Part shown: in pieces, positions 11,201 to 17,839 of the stretch
Layout: each line of letters begins with the position of its first letter
Numbering within the stretch: position 1 is the stretch's first letter
Assembly: GCA_963681505.1 (NCBI GenBank)
Contig: OY811972.1
Location: forward strand, 15,853,110-15,917,109
DNA from: Eunapius fragilis
Taxonomy: Eukaryota; Porifera; Demospongiae; Spongillida; Spongillidae
Direction of reading: 5' to 3'
DNA length: 64,000 nucleotides
Notes under the pieces: generated by a model
What the model was told of the DNA's origin: nothing
What the model saw: the letters and a program-made list of their open reading frames with translations, nothing else
Database searches by the model: none
Made by a program: the position numbers and the translations under genes

Positions 11201-13829
11201 GACTATTAAGTTTCCCCTTCTTATTGGACCCTTTTTTCCTTCCTATTTTTTACACCACTATTGCCTTCCAATCCTATTTGCCACAAACATGAATGTTTTT
11301 CTTACTTGCATAGAAGTGATATAGAACATTAATGGCCCAAACCATTTAGAAGGGATAGTGATTAGTACTTTTACCACTTCTTATTTTCTAGGCAAGGTAT
11401 TATTTTGTAATGTCTGGCCCAATTACATAAAATCATATCTTGTTGAAATACCTGGAGCGTTTGTAATGGCATCAATGAATTTTTGGTGAATAGGGTTGGC
11501 TTGATCAAATGTACATGATGAACTTGGAATCTCCTTGCTATCTTCCACTATCTTTGTTTGCATCAATGAAGGTGTTGAATTTTCTAAATCTTTAAATTCA
11601 GAATTCAGTACTGGTTCAGTGGTTTTGGGTAATTGAATGTTAACATAATCATGTATGATTCCACTCTGTGAGGAAATTGGAGAATCTCTGAATAATATTT
11701 CAGATTCGTTCAACGTACTAGCTCCACCATATAGATCCTTTGAAAGGTGAAGCTTGCTTTCTGCTGTGTTAGTTTTGTCTGGTTTCAAACGATCAGCTGT
11801 TCCTCCATCTTCATATTCCAATATCTGTTTTGAAAGTGAAAGTTGATTGTCTGCAACTGCTGAGTTTAATTTACTGCTTGGTTTGCTTTGTTTGTTTAAT
11901 GCAGATGAAATATAATCTGCTTTCAAATGATCAGCTATTCTCATCATAAATTCTTCATCATCGTTCATAACAGACCAATCACAATCACTACCCATAGCCC
12001 GTGAGAGGGAGACTGCACGAATAGGATTTTCCATTACACCTGTACTCTCACGTTTCTTGGGAGGTTCCTTGTTAATGAGGAGATGTTTAATAGCAGTCTT
12101 TCCAACTCCTTCTGGTCCAATTGTGATACATTTTATGACATCATACTCAACATATCCACCTTCCATAGCATCCTCATATATTTTCTTTGCTAGAACGTAA
12201 GTGTAAATAATAAATACATGGAATTACTGCATATAGAAATAATGTGAGTGATGCATAATTATATAATCATTTCATGTTTTAGAATCATTACTGATCAGGT
12301 ACACAAATGCAAATCCCAATATATGCCTTAATAAGAATTCATGATGAAGACATTTTTTTGATACTAGTTGTAGATATCAACAATGCCTTTAGGAGGGTTA
12401 GCAGCAACTATTTAGGAAGATGTACTCGCCCAAAATCAGCCTATGATATTATAGATTACCATGAAGCGATATACATTCCAAAAAATATTCCACTCACAAT
12501 CTTCAAGTGTGAAGGCAGTGATTGGAGTGCTGTACTCCCCATAATCCACTGTCTTGGCCCTCACACGTATGGTGTACTCAGTGTGTGGTCTTAGACCAGT
12601 AAGCTCAGTACTGGTAGTACTTTCAGCAACTTCATGAAAAAATTCACTTTCACCATGTGGCATGTAACTGACTTGATAGCCATTGATGATACCTTCCACA
12701 CCATGTGGTGGCTGCCAAGTTATCACCACAGATGTAGCCTTGATATTGTCCACCTTCAGTCCAATTGGAGGAGAAATAACTTTGTCATAGAGATGTCTGA
12801 ATGATCAAGGAAAGACCATACATACCTTACAATACACACGAAATTGATGCACACATAGGTACATGCACAACTCCACACACCGTAGGTACACCTCCACACA
12901 CCCTAGGTACACCTCCACACACCCCAGGTACACCTCCACACATCCCAGATACACCTCCACACACCCTAGGTAAATCTCCACACACCCCAGGTACACCTCC
13001 ACACACTCCATCCCCTACCTCCTCACACCCCCACCCATCCCCTACTTCCTCACACCCCACCCACCCCCTACCTCCTCACACCCCCACCCACACCCCACCC
13101 ATCCCCTACCTCCTCTACTTCCACTCATCCCTTATCCTCACACACACACTCATCCCAGGTACACTTCAACACACCCTCTCTTGTTCTCACAACACTGCAT
13201 ACCTTTCATCTGCTTTCGTTAGGCTTGGTATGATGAAGAGCTTAGCCAGACCTGGAAATATTCTAGTTAGCACTGTTTCATTACAGCATCACTAACCTTC
13301 CACAGTGATCTTCAACACCTGCTGACTGTATCTGTCAACCATTAACAGCCTTCCTCCTGACAAAAGTAGTGTGTCCACCCATGAGCACTCAAATGGTAAG
13401 TCTCCAACATGCTGCCATTTTTGATCAACATAATGGAATGCATAGATGGCAGAAGTCTTCTTTGATCCATCAGATCCTCCAATAGCTAGTAGCACACCAT
13501 CAACCACACAAACAGATGAGCAGTTGTATGGTACATCTGGTAGCTGCCTCCAGACAGATGGCTGTTTGTCATGAGCACTAGTGTGTGCAATAGTCTAGTT
13601 AGCATGTGTGCATGCATGTGTGTGTGGAGATGGTAACACAATAACAAACGATACAGCTGTCAAGCAATATGAACACACAACACACTAACGTCTGCGTACA
13701 TGGTGTGTATGCGATGGAGATGCTTAGTGTGTGTGTGTGCCTCGAGTTGTTGGAGCGCGCGTCCACGTCTACTGTGGGCATGGTGTGGACGTGCGCGTGT
13801 GTGTACGCTGAGCATGGATGCGTGTGTCG

Positions 13830-13902
<73 letters not shown>

Positions 13903-14482
13903 TGTAGTACAGAGATGCTACACAATGTAAGTGACTCACCAGGTCAGTGATGTTGGCAGACCACACTGCCCTGTCCATGCCCAAGCCTCCCATCGCAAAC
14001 ACCAGGTCTCCATGGACCACTGCAGACATGGCCACACATGGCCGAGGAAGTGGTGGTCCCATGTGCCATGCACTACCATCAAATATCTGAACGTCATTCA
14101 AGTACCTATACCTATCACCATACCCTCCCATCACCAGCAGCCCACCTCCACTTACACTAACCACAGATGAGCAACTACACCCTACCAACATCTCAGTCAT
14201 GGAGGTCCACCTCCCTCCCCTCAACAGCTTCATCTCCTTACTATACCCAACACCACCGACAGACACTAACGCTCCTCCAGATTCAGCGAGTGTGGCCCCC
14301 CTCACACCATCAAGCAATACCACCCACTCTGAACTGACCTCATCTAACCTGTACACTTGTCCTAGTTCTCCTACTCCCCACACAACCCTGCCCTCCACCT
14401 CCACTACACCACCACCACCATGCTCTCGACCACCTTTCTTAGGTAGTGCTGTACATATTTGGAAAAGGAACATTTCTGTGTT
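1754..14482 (-). CDS. Kelch-FN3-Roc-COR-FN3-Death multidomain ROCO-type gene (model)
   Basis: The exons are 13940-14482, 13297-13594, 12498-12779, 11452-12189, 8555-10036, 8033-8308, 6203-6241, 6064-6102, 4728-4796, 2092-2208 and 1754-2031. They form one open model of 1,387 codons including the stop, with a single in-frame TGA at 9678-9680. Junctions are phase 0 after the first exon and phase 1 at all later ones, so the domains join in frame. Roc-COR proteins are large GTPases; DAPK1 is a known Roc-COR-Death protein, but Kelch plus FN3 with Roc-COR-Death is not an arrangement I recognise. The upstream join (Kelch to COR) is well supported. The join across 5.8 kb to the Death exons rests on strand, phase and the linker exons, and these could be a separate gene. 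The first exon has a 3' splice acceptor in front, so a 5' exon may be missing; a Met codon at 14471-14473 could be the start. Confidence 0.6.
2209..2628. other. Intronic AT-rich sequence
   Basis: AT-rich sequence with no recognisable exon, hairpin or tandem repeat. Confidence 0.4.
2629..2934 (+). pseudogene. Retroelement reverse-transcriptase C-terminal tail fragment 1
   Basis: The open stretch contains L-G-W-T-C-I-P-I-A-V-E-T-Y-G-C-W-G-x-E-A followed by S-x-L-A-S-R-L and L-M-R-A-N-A-Q-A-L-L-S-R. This pattern, a CIPxxVExYGxWGxEA block then LxRAxARxIL, is one I associate with the extreme C-terminus of reverse-transcriptase-like proteins in sponges, cnidarians and algae. There is no Met start and no upstream RT domain in this window, so it is a truncated relic antisense to the host gene. 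The fragment at 7328-7567 is its paralogue. The family assignment is from memory of the motif. Confidence 0.5.
3453..3530. repeat. Imperfect inverted repeat (foldback, about 30-bp arms)
   Basis: The left arm CTTCCAAAAGAAATCACAGA returns on the other strand at 3511-3530, with the continuing arm (AACTGCATCA) near 3495-3512. The loop is about 16 bases. No clear target duplication was found. Confidence 0.6.
3928..4191 (+). pseudogene. Retroelement reverse-transcriptase C-terminal tail fragment 2
   Basis: It encodes S-S-L-V-V-S-V-D-G-V-x-G-R-E-x-E-x-F-I-K followed by T-S-Q-A-I-L-R-A-T-N-L-C-L-G-C-S. This resembles the FxPxVxSxDGxxGxEAxxFxKxLA ... FALLRAxxLCLRGSR block at the C-terminus of the same class of RT-like proteins. 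No RT core is seen next to it. It is on the plus strand within the large intron region of the minus-strand gene. The class is recalled from the motif, not checked. Confidence 0.45.
4655..5190. repeat. Diverged duplicate of the linker/Death-exon region, copy A
   Basis: It shares long stretches with 6120-6577, including TGCTATTATGG, ACCTGGTCTTTTTCTATTCC and the CAACCATTGGATA...GCCAGA block. Its right end (about 5098-5190) also matches the exon and intron of the Death-domain gene at about 2035-2130, including the TTTGTAAGACACA word and a decayed version of the DFPxVSxDxL coding segment on the minus strand. This suggests an ancient tandem duplication of the 3' part of the gene that has since decayed. 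Confidence 0.55.
4728..4796 (-). CDS. Candidate linker mini-exon A (69 bp, phase 1-1)
   Basis: It is bounded by acceptor CCTCAG and donor CAG|GTAATC. It encodes Ser/Thr-rich sequence ending in S-G-G-N-R-K-R-P, a short basic cluster. Both borders are phase 1, as in neighbouring exons of the model. It is closely related to mini-exon B at 6203-6241. The exon call rests on splice sites and phase only. Confidence 0.4.
5191..6063. other. Intronic AT-rich sequence
   Basis: Nothing definite was seen. A minus-strand open stretch (5882-6094) overlaps mini-exon C but has no recognisable domain. Confidence 0.35.
6064..6102 (-). CDS. Candidate linker mini-exon C (39 bp, phase 1-1)
   Basis: Acceptor CTGCAG and donor CAG|GTGACA bound a 13-codon exon encoding T-S-M-T-S-T-S-K-R-K-M-T. 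Like mini-exons A and B it is Ser/Thr-rich with a K/R cluster and phase 1 on both sides, so it can be included or skipped without a frameshift. Confidence 0.4.
6120..6577. repeat. Diverged duplicate of the linker/Death-exon region, copy B
   Basis: This is the paralogue of 4655-5190, as described there. A 137-bp MITE-like element (6578-6714) has inserted at its right end. The similarity ends at that point. Confidence 0.55.
6203..6241 (-). CDS. Candidate linker mini-exon B (39 bp, phase 1-1)
   Basis: Acceptor CTACAG and donor CAG|GTAATA bound 13 codons ending in S-G-G-N-R-K-R-P, the same ending as mini-exon A. Phase 1 on both sides. The upstream part of the homologous exon A sequence is also present but would need a different acceptor. 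Confidence 0.4.
6578..6714. mobile_element. MITE-like foldback element with about 40-bp terminal inverted repeats
   Basis: The two ends read GGTTNGACACTGAAACCGAG on opposite strands, followed on each side by GGATCTAYGTGATWTAGAAT. The centre is GC-rich and unrelated to the AT-rich surroundings. No open frame. The exact target duplication is not clear. Confidence 0.7.
6715..7327. other. Intronic sequence without identified genes
   Basis: AT-rich sequence with a short C-rich run near 7217-7246. Open stretches on both strands around 6937-7192 show no recognisable motif. Confidence 0.35.
7328..7567 (+). pseudogene. Retroelement reverse-transcriptase C-terminal tail fragment 3
   Basis: About 79 codons ending in TAA at 7565-7567, preceded by an in-frame stop. 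They encode W-K-C-I-P-L-A-V-E-C-Y-G-A-W-G-P-E-A, then T-H-L-A-I-R-G-N-T-S-K-S and L-I-R-A-S-A-R-A-I-L-S-R. It is clearly homologous in protein to the fragment at 2629-2934, but the DNA is diverged. No RT core is adjacent. Confidence 0.55.
7568..8032. other. Intronic sequence, nothing recognised
   Basis: AT-rich with no exon signals paired to a coding stretch. Confidence 0.35.
8033..8308 (-). CDS. FN3 domain exon (second FN3 of the model)
   Basis: One exon, phase 1 on both sides, carries a complete fibronectin type III domain of about 92 residues. It starts G-P-I-G-L-N-A, has the core Trp in S-I-S-W-N-P, the Y-Q-V-S-Y-T-P strand, and the TELTGLRPHTEYTIRVRAK strand with the conserved Leu-x-Pro-x-x-x-Tyr. 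Acceptor CATTCAG and donor GTGAGT. It closely resembles the FN3 exon at 12498-12779, especially in the second half, so the two likely arose by exon duplication. Confidence 0.85.
8555..10036 (-). CDS. Roc C-terminal half and COR domain exon, interrupted by an in-frame TGA
   Basis: The exon begins at acceptor GTAAAG|GT (10037/10036). The first part completes the Roc GTPase: W-I-H-F-I-D-S-G-G-Q-P-E-F is the G3 motif, and V-I-G-T-H-E-D stands where the G4 motif is expected. After codon R (9681-9683) an in-frame TGA (9678-9680) occurs, then the frame stays open through F-G-Y-G-Q-P-I-F, T-L-S-D-I-R-K-E-I-L, P-T-P-I-A-W-F-G-L-E-L and the COR domain, with L-M-P-V-L-L-P-C, P-G-G-L-F-C-S-L-V-A-H-L-L and E-A-I-E-C-P-A-H-P. 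The 3' end is set at 8555 because donor GTAAAT there is the only one in phase with the next exon; GTATGT (8558) and GTATAT (8567) are alternatives. COR domains dimerise ROCO proteins. Confidence 0.75.
10161..10345. mobile_element. Short insert flanked by a 21-bp direct repeat (SINE-like)
   Basis: An identical 21-bp word starting GTATGCATGGTATTGC lies at 10161-10181 and 10325-10345. It brackets a 143-bp segment that differs in base composition. On the minus strand the insert contains CGGGATTCAATCC, which resembles a tRNA T-arm/B-box with a possible 5-bp stem around it. The long perfect duplication points to target-primed insertion. No A-tail or clear A-box was found. Confidence 0.4.
11073..11309. 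mobile_element. Foldback/MITE-like element, about 100-bp arms
   Basis: The left half (GCAAGTAAGAAAAACATT ... AGGATTGGAAGGCAATAGTG ... AATAAGAAGGGGAAA) is repeated in inverse orientation in the right half with small indels. The arms cover most of the 237 bp. No open frame. Lies in the large intron of the ROCO-type gene. Confidence 0.7.
11452..12189 (-). CDS. Roc GTPase N-terminal half with long insert (P-loop exon)
   Basis: One 738-bp exon, phase 1 on both sides, with acceptor TTCTAG and donor CAG|GTATTT. The P-loop G-P-E-G-V-G-K-T lies about 28 residues in, followed by P-P-K-K-R-E-S-T-G-V-M-E-N-P-I-R, which resembles the switch I region of ROCO-like proteins from sponges, cnidarians and amphioxus. 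The next 180 or so residues are a low-complexity, Ser/Asn/Asp-rich insert between switch I and the G3 motif that is carried by the next exon. Such inserts are common in this class. Confidence 0.8.
12498..12779 (-). CDS. FN3 domain exon (first FN3 of the model)
   Basis: A 94-codon exon, phase 1 on both sides. FN3 hallmarks: P-P-I-G-L-K-V, V-V-I-T-W-Q-P-P, G-Y-Q-V-S-Y-M-P and TELTGLRPHTEYTIRVRAK. Acceptor GACAAAG (a second possible acceptor at 12797 would be out of phase) and donor GTGAGT at 12497. It joins the Kelch exon upstream and the P-loop exon downstream in frame. Confidence 0.82.
12861..13160. repeat. CA-rich minisatellites in intron
   Basis: From about 12865 to 13010, units of about 21 bp (variants of ACCTCCACACACCCTAGGT) are repeated six or seven times. 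A second region (13010-13130) repeats CCCCTACCTCCTCACACCCC words. They lie within the 516-bp intron between the Kelch and FN3 exons and explain the open frames here. Confidence 0.8.
13297..13594 (-). CDS. Kelch-repeat exon 2
   Basis: Acceptor AACTAG (phase 0) and donor GAAG|GTTAGT (phase 1). Kelch signatures include V-W-R-Q-L-P-D-V-P, L-L-A-I-G-G-S-D-G-S, I-Y-A-F-H-Y-V-D-Q-K-W and L-P-F-E-C-S. The double glycine followed about 20 residues later by Y...W is the Kelch blade pattern. It continues the propeller of exon 13940-14482. Confidence 0.8.
13827..13905. repeat. Compound microsatellite (TG)n(TAG)n
   Basis: About 18 TG units run directly into about 13 TAG units. The tract lies in the intron between the two Kelch exons, just inside the donor at 13939. 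Confidence 0.95.
13940..14482 (-). CDS. Kelch-repeat exon 1 (N-terminal part of the model)
   Basis: 181 codons. The acceptor is TTTATTTAG in front of 14482 and the donor is CTG|GTGAGT at 13940/13939. At least three Kelch blades are visible: V-G-G-V-G-Y-S...W-T-S-M-T, V-M-G-G-Y-G-D-R...F-D-G-S-A-W and A-M-G-G-L-G-M-D. The N-terminal C-T-A-L-P-K start followed by W-x-x-L resembles other sponge Kelch proteins. Either the Met at 14471-14473 starts the protein, with the upstream exon being 5' UTR, or a coding 5' exon lies further upstream in the repeat-filled region. Confidence 0.75.
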
Positions 14483-14569
14483 CTAAATAAAATAGAAATA
14501 ATTATAGTTAGTTCAAAGATAACACGTTTAGTGACCTAGCTATAGCTAGCTTGTAAACACACCATGGGC

Positions 14570-15010
14570 ATCCCCGGGGGGGGAAAGGGCTGAATGGCGC
14601 CCCCCCCCCCCCCCCCCCCCCCCTTGTTTACATACATTTGCACCCCCCACTGGCTGAATTGGCTGAAAGCACACAGCACCCATCACCCACTGGTTGAATC
14701 AGTCGAAAGGGCGGACACCTCATTGATTGAATCGGCTGAAAGTTGTCATTAGCACCCCTCCCCCCCCCACTGGTTGAATCGGTCGAAAGTGGACAGCACC
14801 CCCCCCCCCCCCCCCCCACAGGTTGAATCGGCTGGAAGCGGACAGCACTCCCCCCTCCCCCCCACCCACATGTGGTTAGGGAGAGAAGGTATTGCTTTGA
14901 ACCATGAACCTAACCCTAACCTAACCCTAATCCTAACCTAACTAACTAATTTTAATAAACCTTCTCTCCCTAACTTTATCTCCCCCACCCCACCCCCCAA
15001 CTGGTTGAAT
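14570..15010. repeat. Poly-C and TGGTTGAATCGGCTGAAAG repeats
   Basis: Five or more diverged copies of a TGGTTGAATCGGYYGAAAG word (for example at about 14690, 14773, 14820 and 15001) are each linked to runs of 8-26 C, giving an irregular minisatellite of about 60-bp units. The longest C run is at about 14597-14622, next to a G10 run (14574-14583) that can pair with it. The minus strand is very G-rich and could form G-quadruplexes. Confidence 0.75.
14875..14977. repeat. Hairpin with telomere-like CCTAAC repeats
   Basis: GTTAGGGAGAGAAGGT on the left (about 14875) and ACCTTCTCTCCCTAAC on the right (about 14961) are inverted repeats. Between them are about seven CCTAAC/CCTAACC/CCTAAT units (14908-14945), close to the animal telomere repeat TTAGGG on the minus strand. 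Confidence 0.65.
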
Positions 15011-15568
15011 CGGCCGAAAGCGGACAACGTATTCGTGGCTGTCAAATGGCGCCCCCTTGCCCTATCCTGGCCCACCCCTTCCAGAAAAGCTGGGACAGCC
15101 TGGGAGCGCCCATGCACACCACACACATTTCACGCTTCTCTTTACCACATTAACGGCTAATCTGGACACAGTGGCGTAGTGTGGTGGTTGAGCGCCCGGG
15201 GACATAATGCAATAATGGCGCCCCCCGCCCCCCCTACAAATAAAGGGGTGGATCTAGGATTTTGCAGCGAGGGTTGGTAGGCAGCCGCAAGGGCGGAGAG
15301 GGATATGCCGGGCCTCGATCATACCAGCAAGGAGGTATGCAAAGCTCACCCAAAGGGTCTGGGGCGGAGCCCCAGCCGCTTTGCAACTTTACCACTTTTT
15401 AAGCCACAAAAACATGATACTTTCGCATACACTGCATTTGCTTCCGCAAGCAACCTATGGCTTCGCACGTACATTCAATCGAGAAAATTTAGCTTGGGGA
15501 AGTATCCGCCCCCGCAAAACTACCCTCGCGCTATGACTGGCGCTATGTGTACCTGTCTGTACGATAAT

Positions 15569-15639
15569 GGCTAACCGCTCACTGCCATTGTGAGCCTGTG
15601 CATAACAGGCTCACAATTGAATAGCAGCGAGCGATAACC
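15569..15639. repeat. Hairpin nested in the hAT-type element
   Basis: Arms GGCTAACCGCTCACTGCC / GGTTATCGCTCGCTGCTA (the latter read on the minus strand) and a second pair TTGTGAGCCTGT / ACAGGCTCACAA around a short loop. Confidence 0.6.
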
Positions 15640-15743
15640 CTGAAGTTAGAACTGTTTATTCAACAGATTATGGAGGTGACGATTGGATACCGTATCTTTA
15701 ATGTCGGTGATTAGAAATAAATTTAATTTAAAAGTTTGCGTGC

Positions 15744-15808
15744 AGATCGAGTAGTCTGGGGACCCCCGACTGATGGCTGTACTATCGGGTCCCCAGACTA
15801 CAGATCGA
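15744..15808. repeat. Hairpin nested in the hAT-type element
   Basis: GTAGTCTGGGGACCC and its exact complement GGGTCCCCAGACTAC are separated by about 21 bases, with AGATCGA words at both outer edges as direct repeats. It may be a tiny insertion. Confidence 0.6.
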
Positions 15809-16197
15809 TTGCAGATGTTTGTTAACAAGACTCAAAATGTGCCCGCGGGGATAATTATCTGTGCAAATTGTCTATTTTGGCGCCCCCTAAACCCCTGCGC
15901 CCGGGGACATATGTCTCCCCCTGCCGCCCCCTCCCCCCCCCCCCCCCCCCCCCCCCTCGCTACGCCACTGTCTGGACACTGCCAACTGTACATGGCGACT
16001 AGTACGGTCTGTCTATATATGATCTCTGGTTGAGGTGGTTCCCGTTCTTGGGTCACATATGGAGGTGTCCAGATAAGGCCATTCAAACTTGATTAGTTGT
16101 TTCTCGGGCAAAATTATAATAAAATGGGGTCGGTAGGTAGGAGAAAAGAAAAAAAAAACGTGAATATAATTACACACCGCACGCTACAAATGAGTTT

Positions 16198-16211
16198 GTT
16201 GCCTTGACAAC
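16198..16211. promoter_or_regulatory. X-box-like motif
   Basis: GTTGCCTTGACAAC differs from the X-box consensus at one position (the central AT is TT). A CCAAT-box in reverse (GATTGG) lies about 40 bp downstream. No gene start next to it could be identified, as an assembly gap begins at 16372. Confidence 0.3.
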
Positions 16212-16371
16212 GTTGTTGGGACGGCTGACTTTGTGCGTTTTGCTTCTGATTGGCACAGAAAACATAGGGGACGGACAACTGCACACTGCCTTTGCAGCTC
16301 CACTATGCCTTCAGTTACAAAACCTTCAGCCATACCGCAGTAGAAGCAAACAGGTGGGAATTTTTTTAGCG

Positions 16372-16571
16372 NNNNNNNNNNNNNNNNNNNNNNNNNNNNN
16401 NNNNNNNNNNNNNNNNNNNNNNNNNNNNNNNNNNNNNNNNNNNNNNNNNNNNNNNNNNNNNNNNNNNNNNNNNNNNNNNNNNNNNNNNNNNNNNNNNNNN
16501 NNNNNNNNNNNNNNNNNNNNNNNNNNNNNNNNNNNNNNNNNNNNNNNNNNNNNNNNNNNNNNNNNNNNNNN
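16372..16571. other. Assembly gap (200 N)
   Basis: Exactly 200 undetermined bases. The round number suggests a placeholder rather than a measured length. Flanking C-rich and AC-rich repeats could explain the break. Confidence 0.99.
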
Positions 16572-16608
16572 CAAAACACAGTCACACTCAGAATTCTATA
16601 TTACTCAC

Positions 16609-16839
16609 CCAACACATCAAATAACATTTTTCACCCCCCAACATGAGTGTACACTCCCAGCATACACAACTATATGACCTCCCATCAGCATACACACCCA
16701 ACTCATATTCTCCACCAACCACATACCAGTACACACTAGCAACAGTGTGCACATTCCCAATGACCCTACACACCAGTATAGTTTCATTGATGGGGCAGGA
16801 GTGCCCCACACCACCCATATTTTTGCCCCCTCTTGGCAA
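16609..16839 (-). CDS. Possible exon, Cys-rich, unrecognised (Ig-like?)
   Basis: A minus-strand open stretch ends at a strong donor G|GTGAGTAAT (16608). It contains S-C-P-I-N-E-T-I-L-V-C-R-V-I-G followed by V-Y-W-Y-V, which loosely recalls the Cys...Trp core of an Ig-like domain, then many cysteines. No acceptor could be fixed and the downstream exon would fall in the assembly gap. Function unknown. Confidence 0.25.
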
Positions 16840-17094
16840 TGAAGGGATAACAAGTTACACAACCCATGCACAGAATTGGCTCGCTTGGTATAAAGTCCTC
16901 CTAAAAGTTTCAACTTAACATTTGTCTCCCCCCCCCCCCCCCCACTGATGTTTTTTCTCGATGATGGATTATGTCACTTGTTATCCCTTAATAACAGCAT
17001 GTACACACCAGGTTACCCCACAGGCACACCAGCACCCTAGCGTATAGCCGGCCAACCACCTAGCCTACAGATCATTAGACCAACATGAGTTTAA

Positions 17095-17136
<42 letters not shown>

Positions 17137-17137
17137 A

Positions 17138-17170
<33 letters not shown>

Positions 17171-17487
17171 TACACATCACAAACTAGAACAGTGAGCATA
17201 ACAGTGAACACTACCAGTCCCACACATGGGGTTTCTTTGATAAAAAACTTAGAGGGGGAATTTTAAAAATTCGTTGCTAAGGCAACTCTGAGGTTGTATC
17301 ACTTATTGCCAGGGGGCAACAATATGGCATGCACCCCATACACCAACTCATATGTACTATATGTAACAACAAGATAACATTAATCACATATGCAGTTCCC
17401 TTCATACATGTACCCATAATTCTGCCTTTCATGTGGTGTGTTCTTAGCCTACCCCTATCAGAGGTCATCTGCCCAACATAAAGGGGT
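16840..17487. repeat. Poly-C, AC microsatellite and unique flank of the first satellite
   Basis: It holds a C17 run at about 16926-16943, an (AC)n microsatellite at 17099-17170 with two AT interruptions, and unremarkable sequence up to the first recognisable satellite unit. No gene seen. Confidence 0.7.
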
Positions 17488-17839
17488 AGTGACCAACATT
17501 CCTCTATCTGTTTTAAATGCCACCCCGAGGATACCCGCTTTGGTATGGGTTTACCAAGCGATTCAAAAGTAGGTTCCCACCCATCCATTTCTATGGGAAA
17601 TTTTTGACTATCTTAGCATCGAGGTGTTATTGAGACATGCAATATGAGCAAACCACTGCACACATGGAAGATAGCAGTAACCATTCATCTATCTGTTTTA
17701 TAGGCCACCCCGAGGATACCTGCTTCGGTATGGGTTTACCAAGCGATTCAAAAGTAGGTTCCCACCCATACATTCCTTTGGGAAACCACCCATACATCTC
17801 TATGGGAAATATTGACTATCTTAGCATCGAGGTGTTGAT

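Larger units (their letters stand above)
10037..11451. other. Large intron of the ROCO-type gene
   Basis: It separates the two halves of the Roc domain. It holds a SINE-like insert (10161-10345) and a foldback element (11073-11309), with otherwise unremarkable AT-rich sequence. Confidence 0.5.
15169..15970. mobile_element. Non-autonomous hAT-type DNA transposon (802 bp) with 8-bp TSD
   Basis: The ends are CAGTGGCGTAG inverted repeats, with longer weak symmetry through the GCGCCCGGGGACAT and GGCGCCCCC blocks (15190-15230 and 15880-15935). An exact 8-bp duplication TCTGGACA flanks it at 15161-15168 and 15971-15978. CAGNGGCG ends and 8-bp duplications are hAT hallmarks. No transposase frame is present. 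The element carries two further hairpins at 15569-15639 and 15744-15808, perhaps nested insertions, and poly-C near its right end. Confidence 0.8.

Noticed and set aside
12801..13295. Thr-Pro-Pro-His-rich frame
   Set aside because: Translation of the intronic CA-rich minisatellite.
15305..15574. 89-codon frame inside the hAT-type element
   Set aside because: No similarity to a transposase; non-autonomous elements of this size are usually non-coding.
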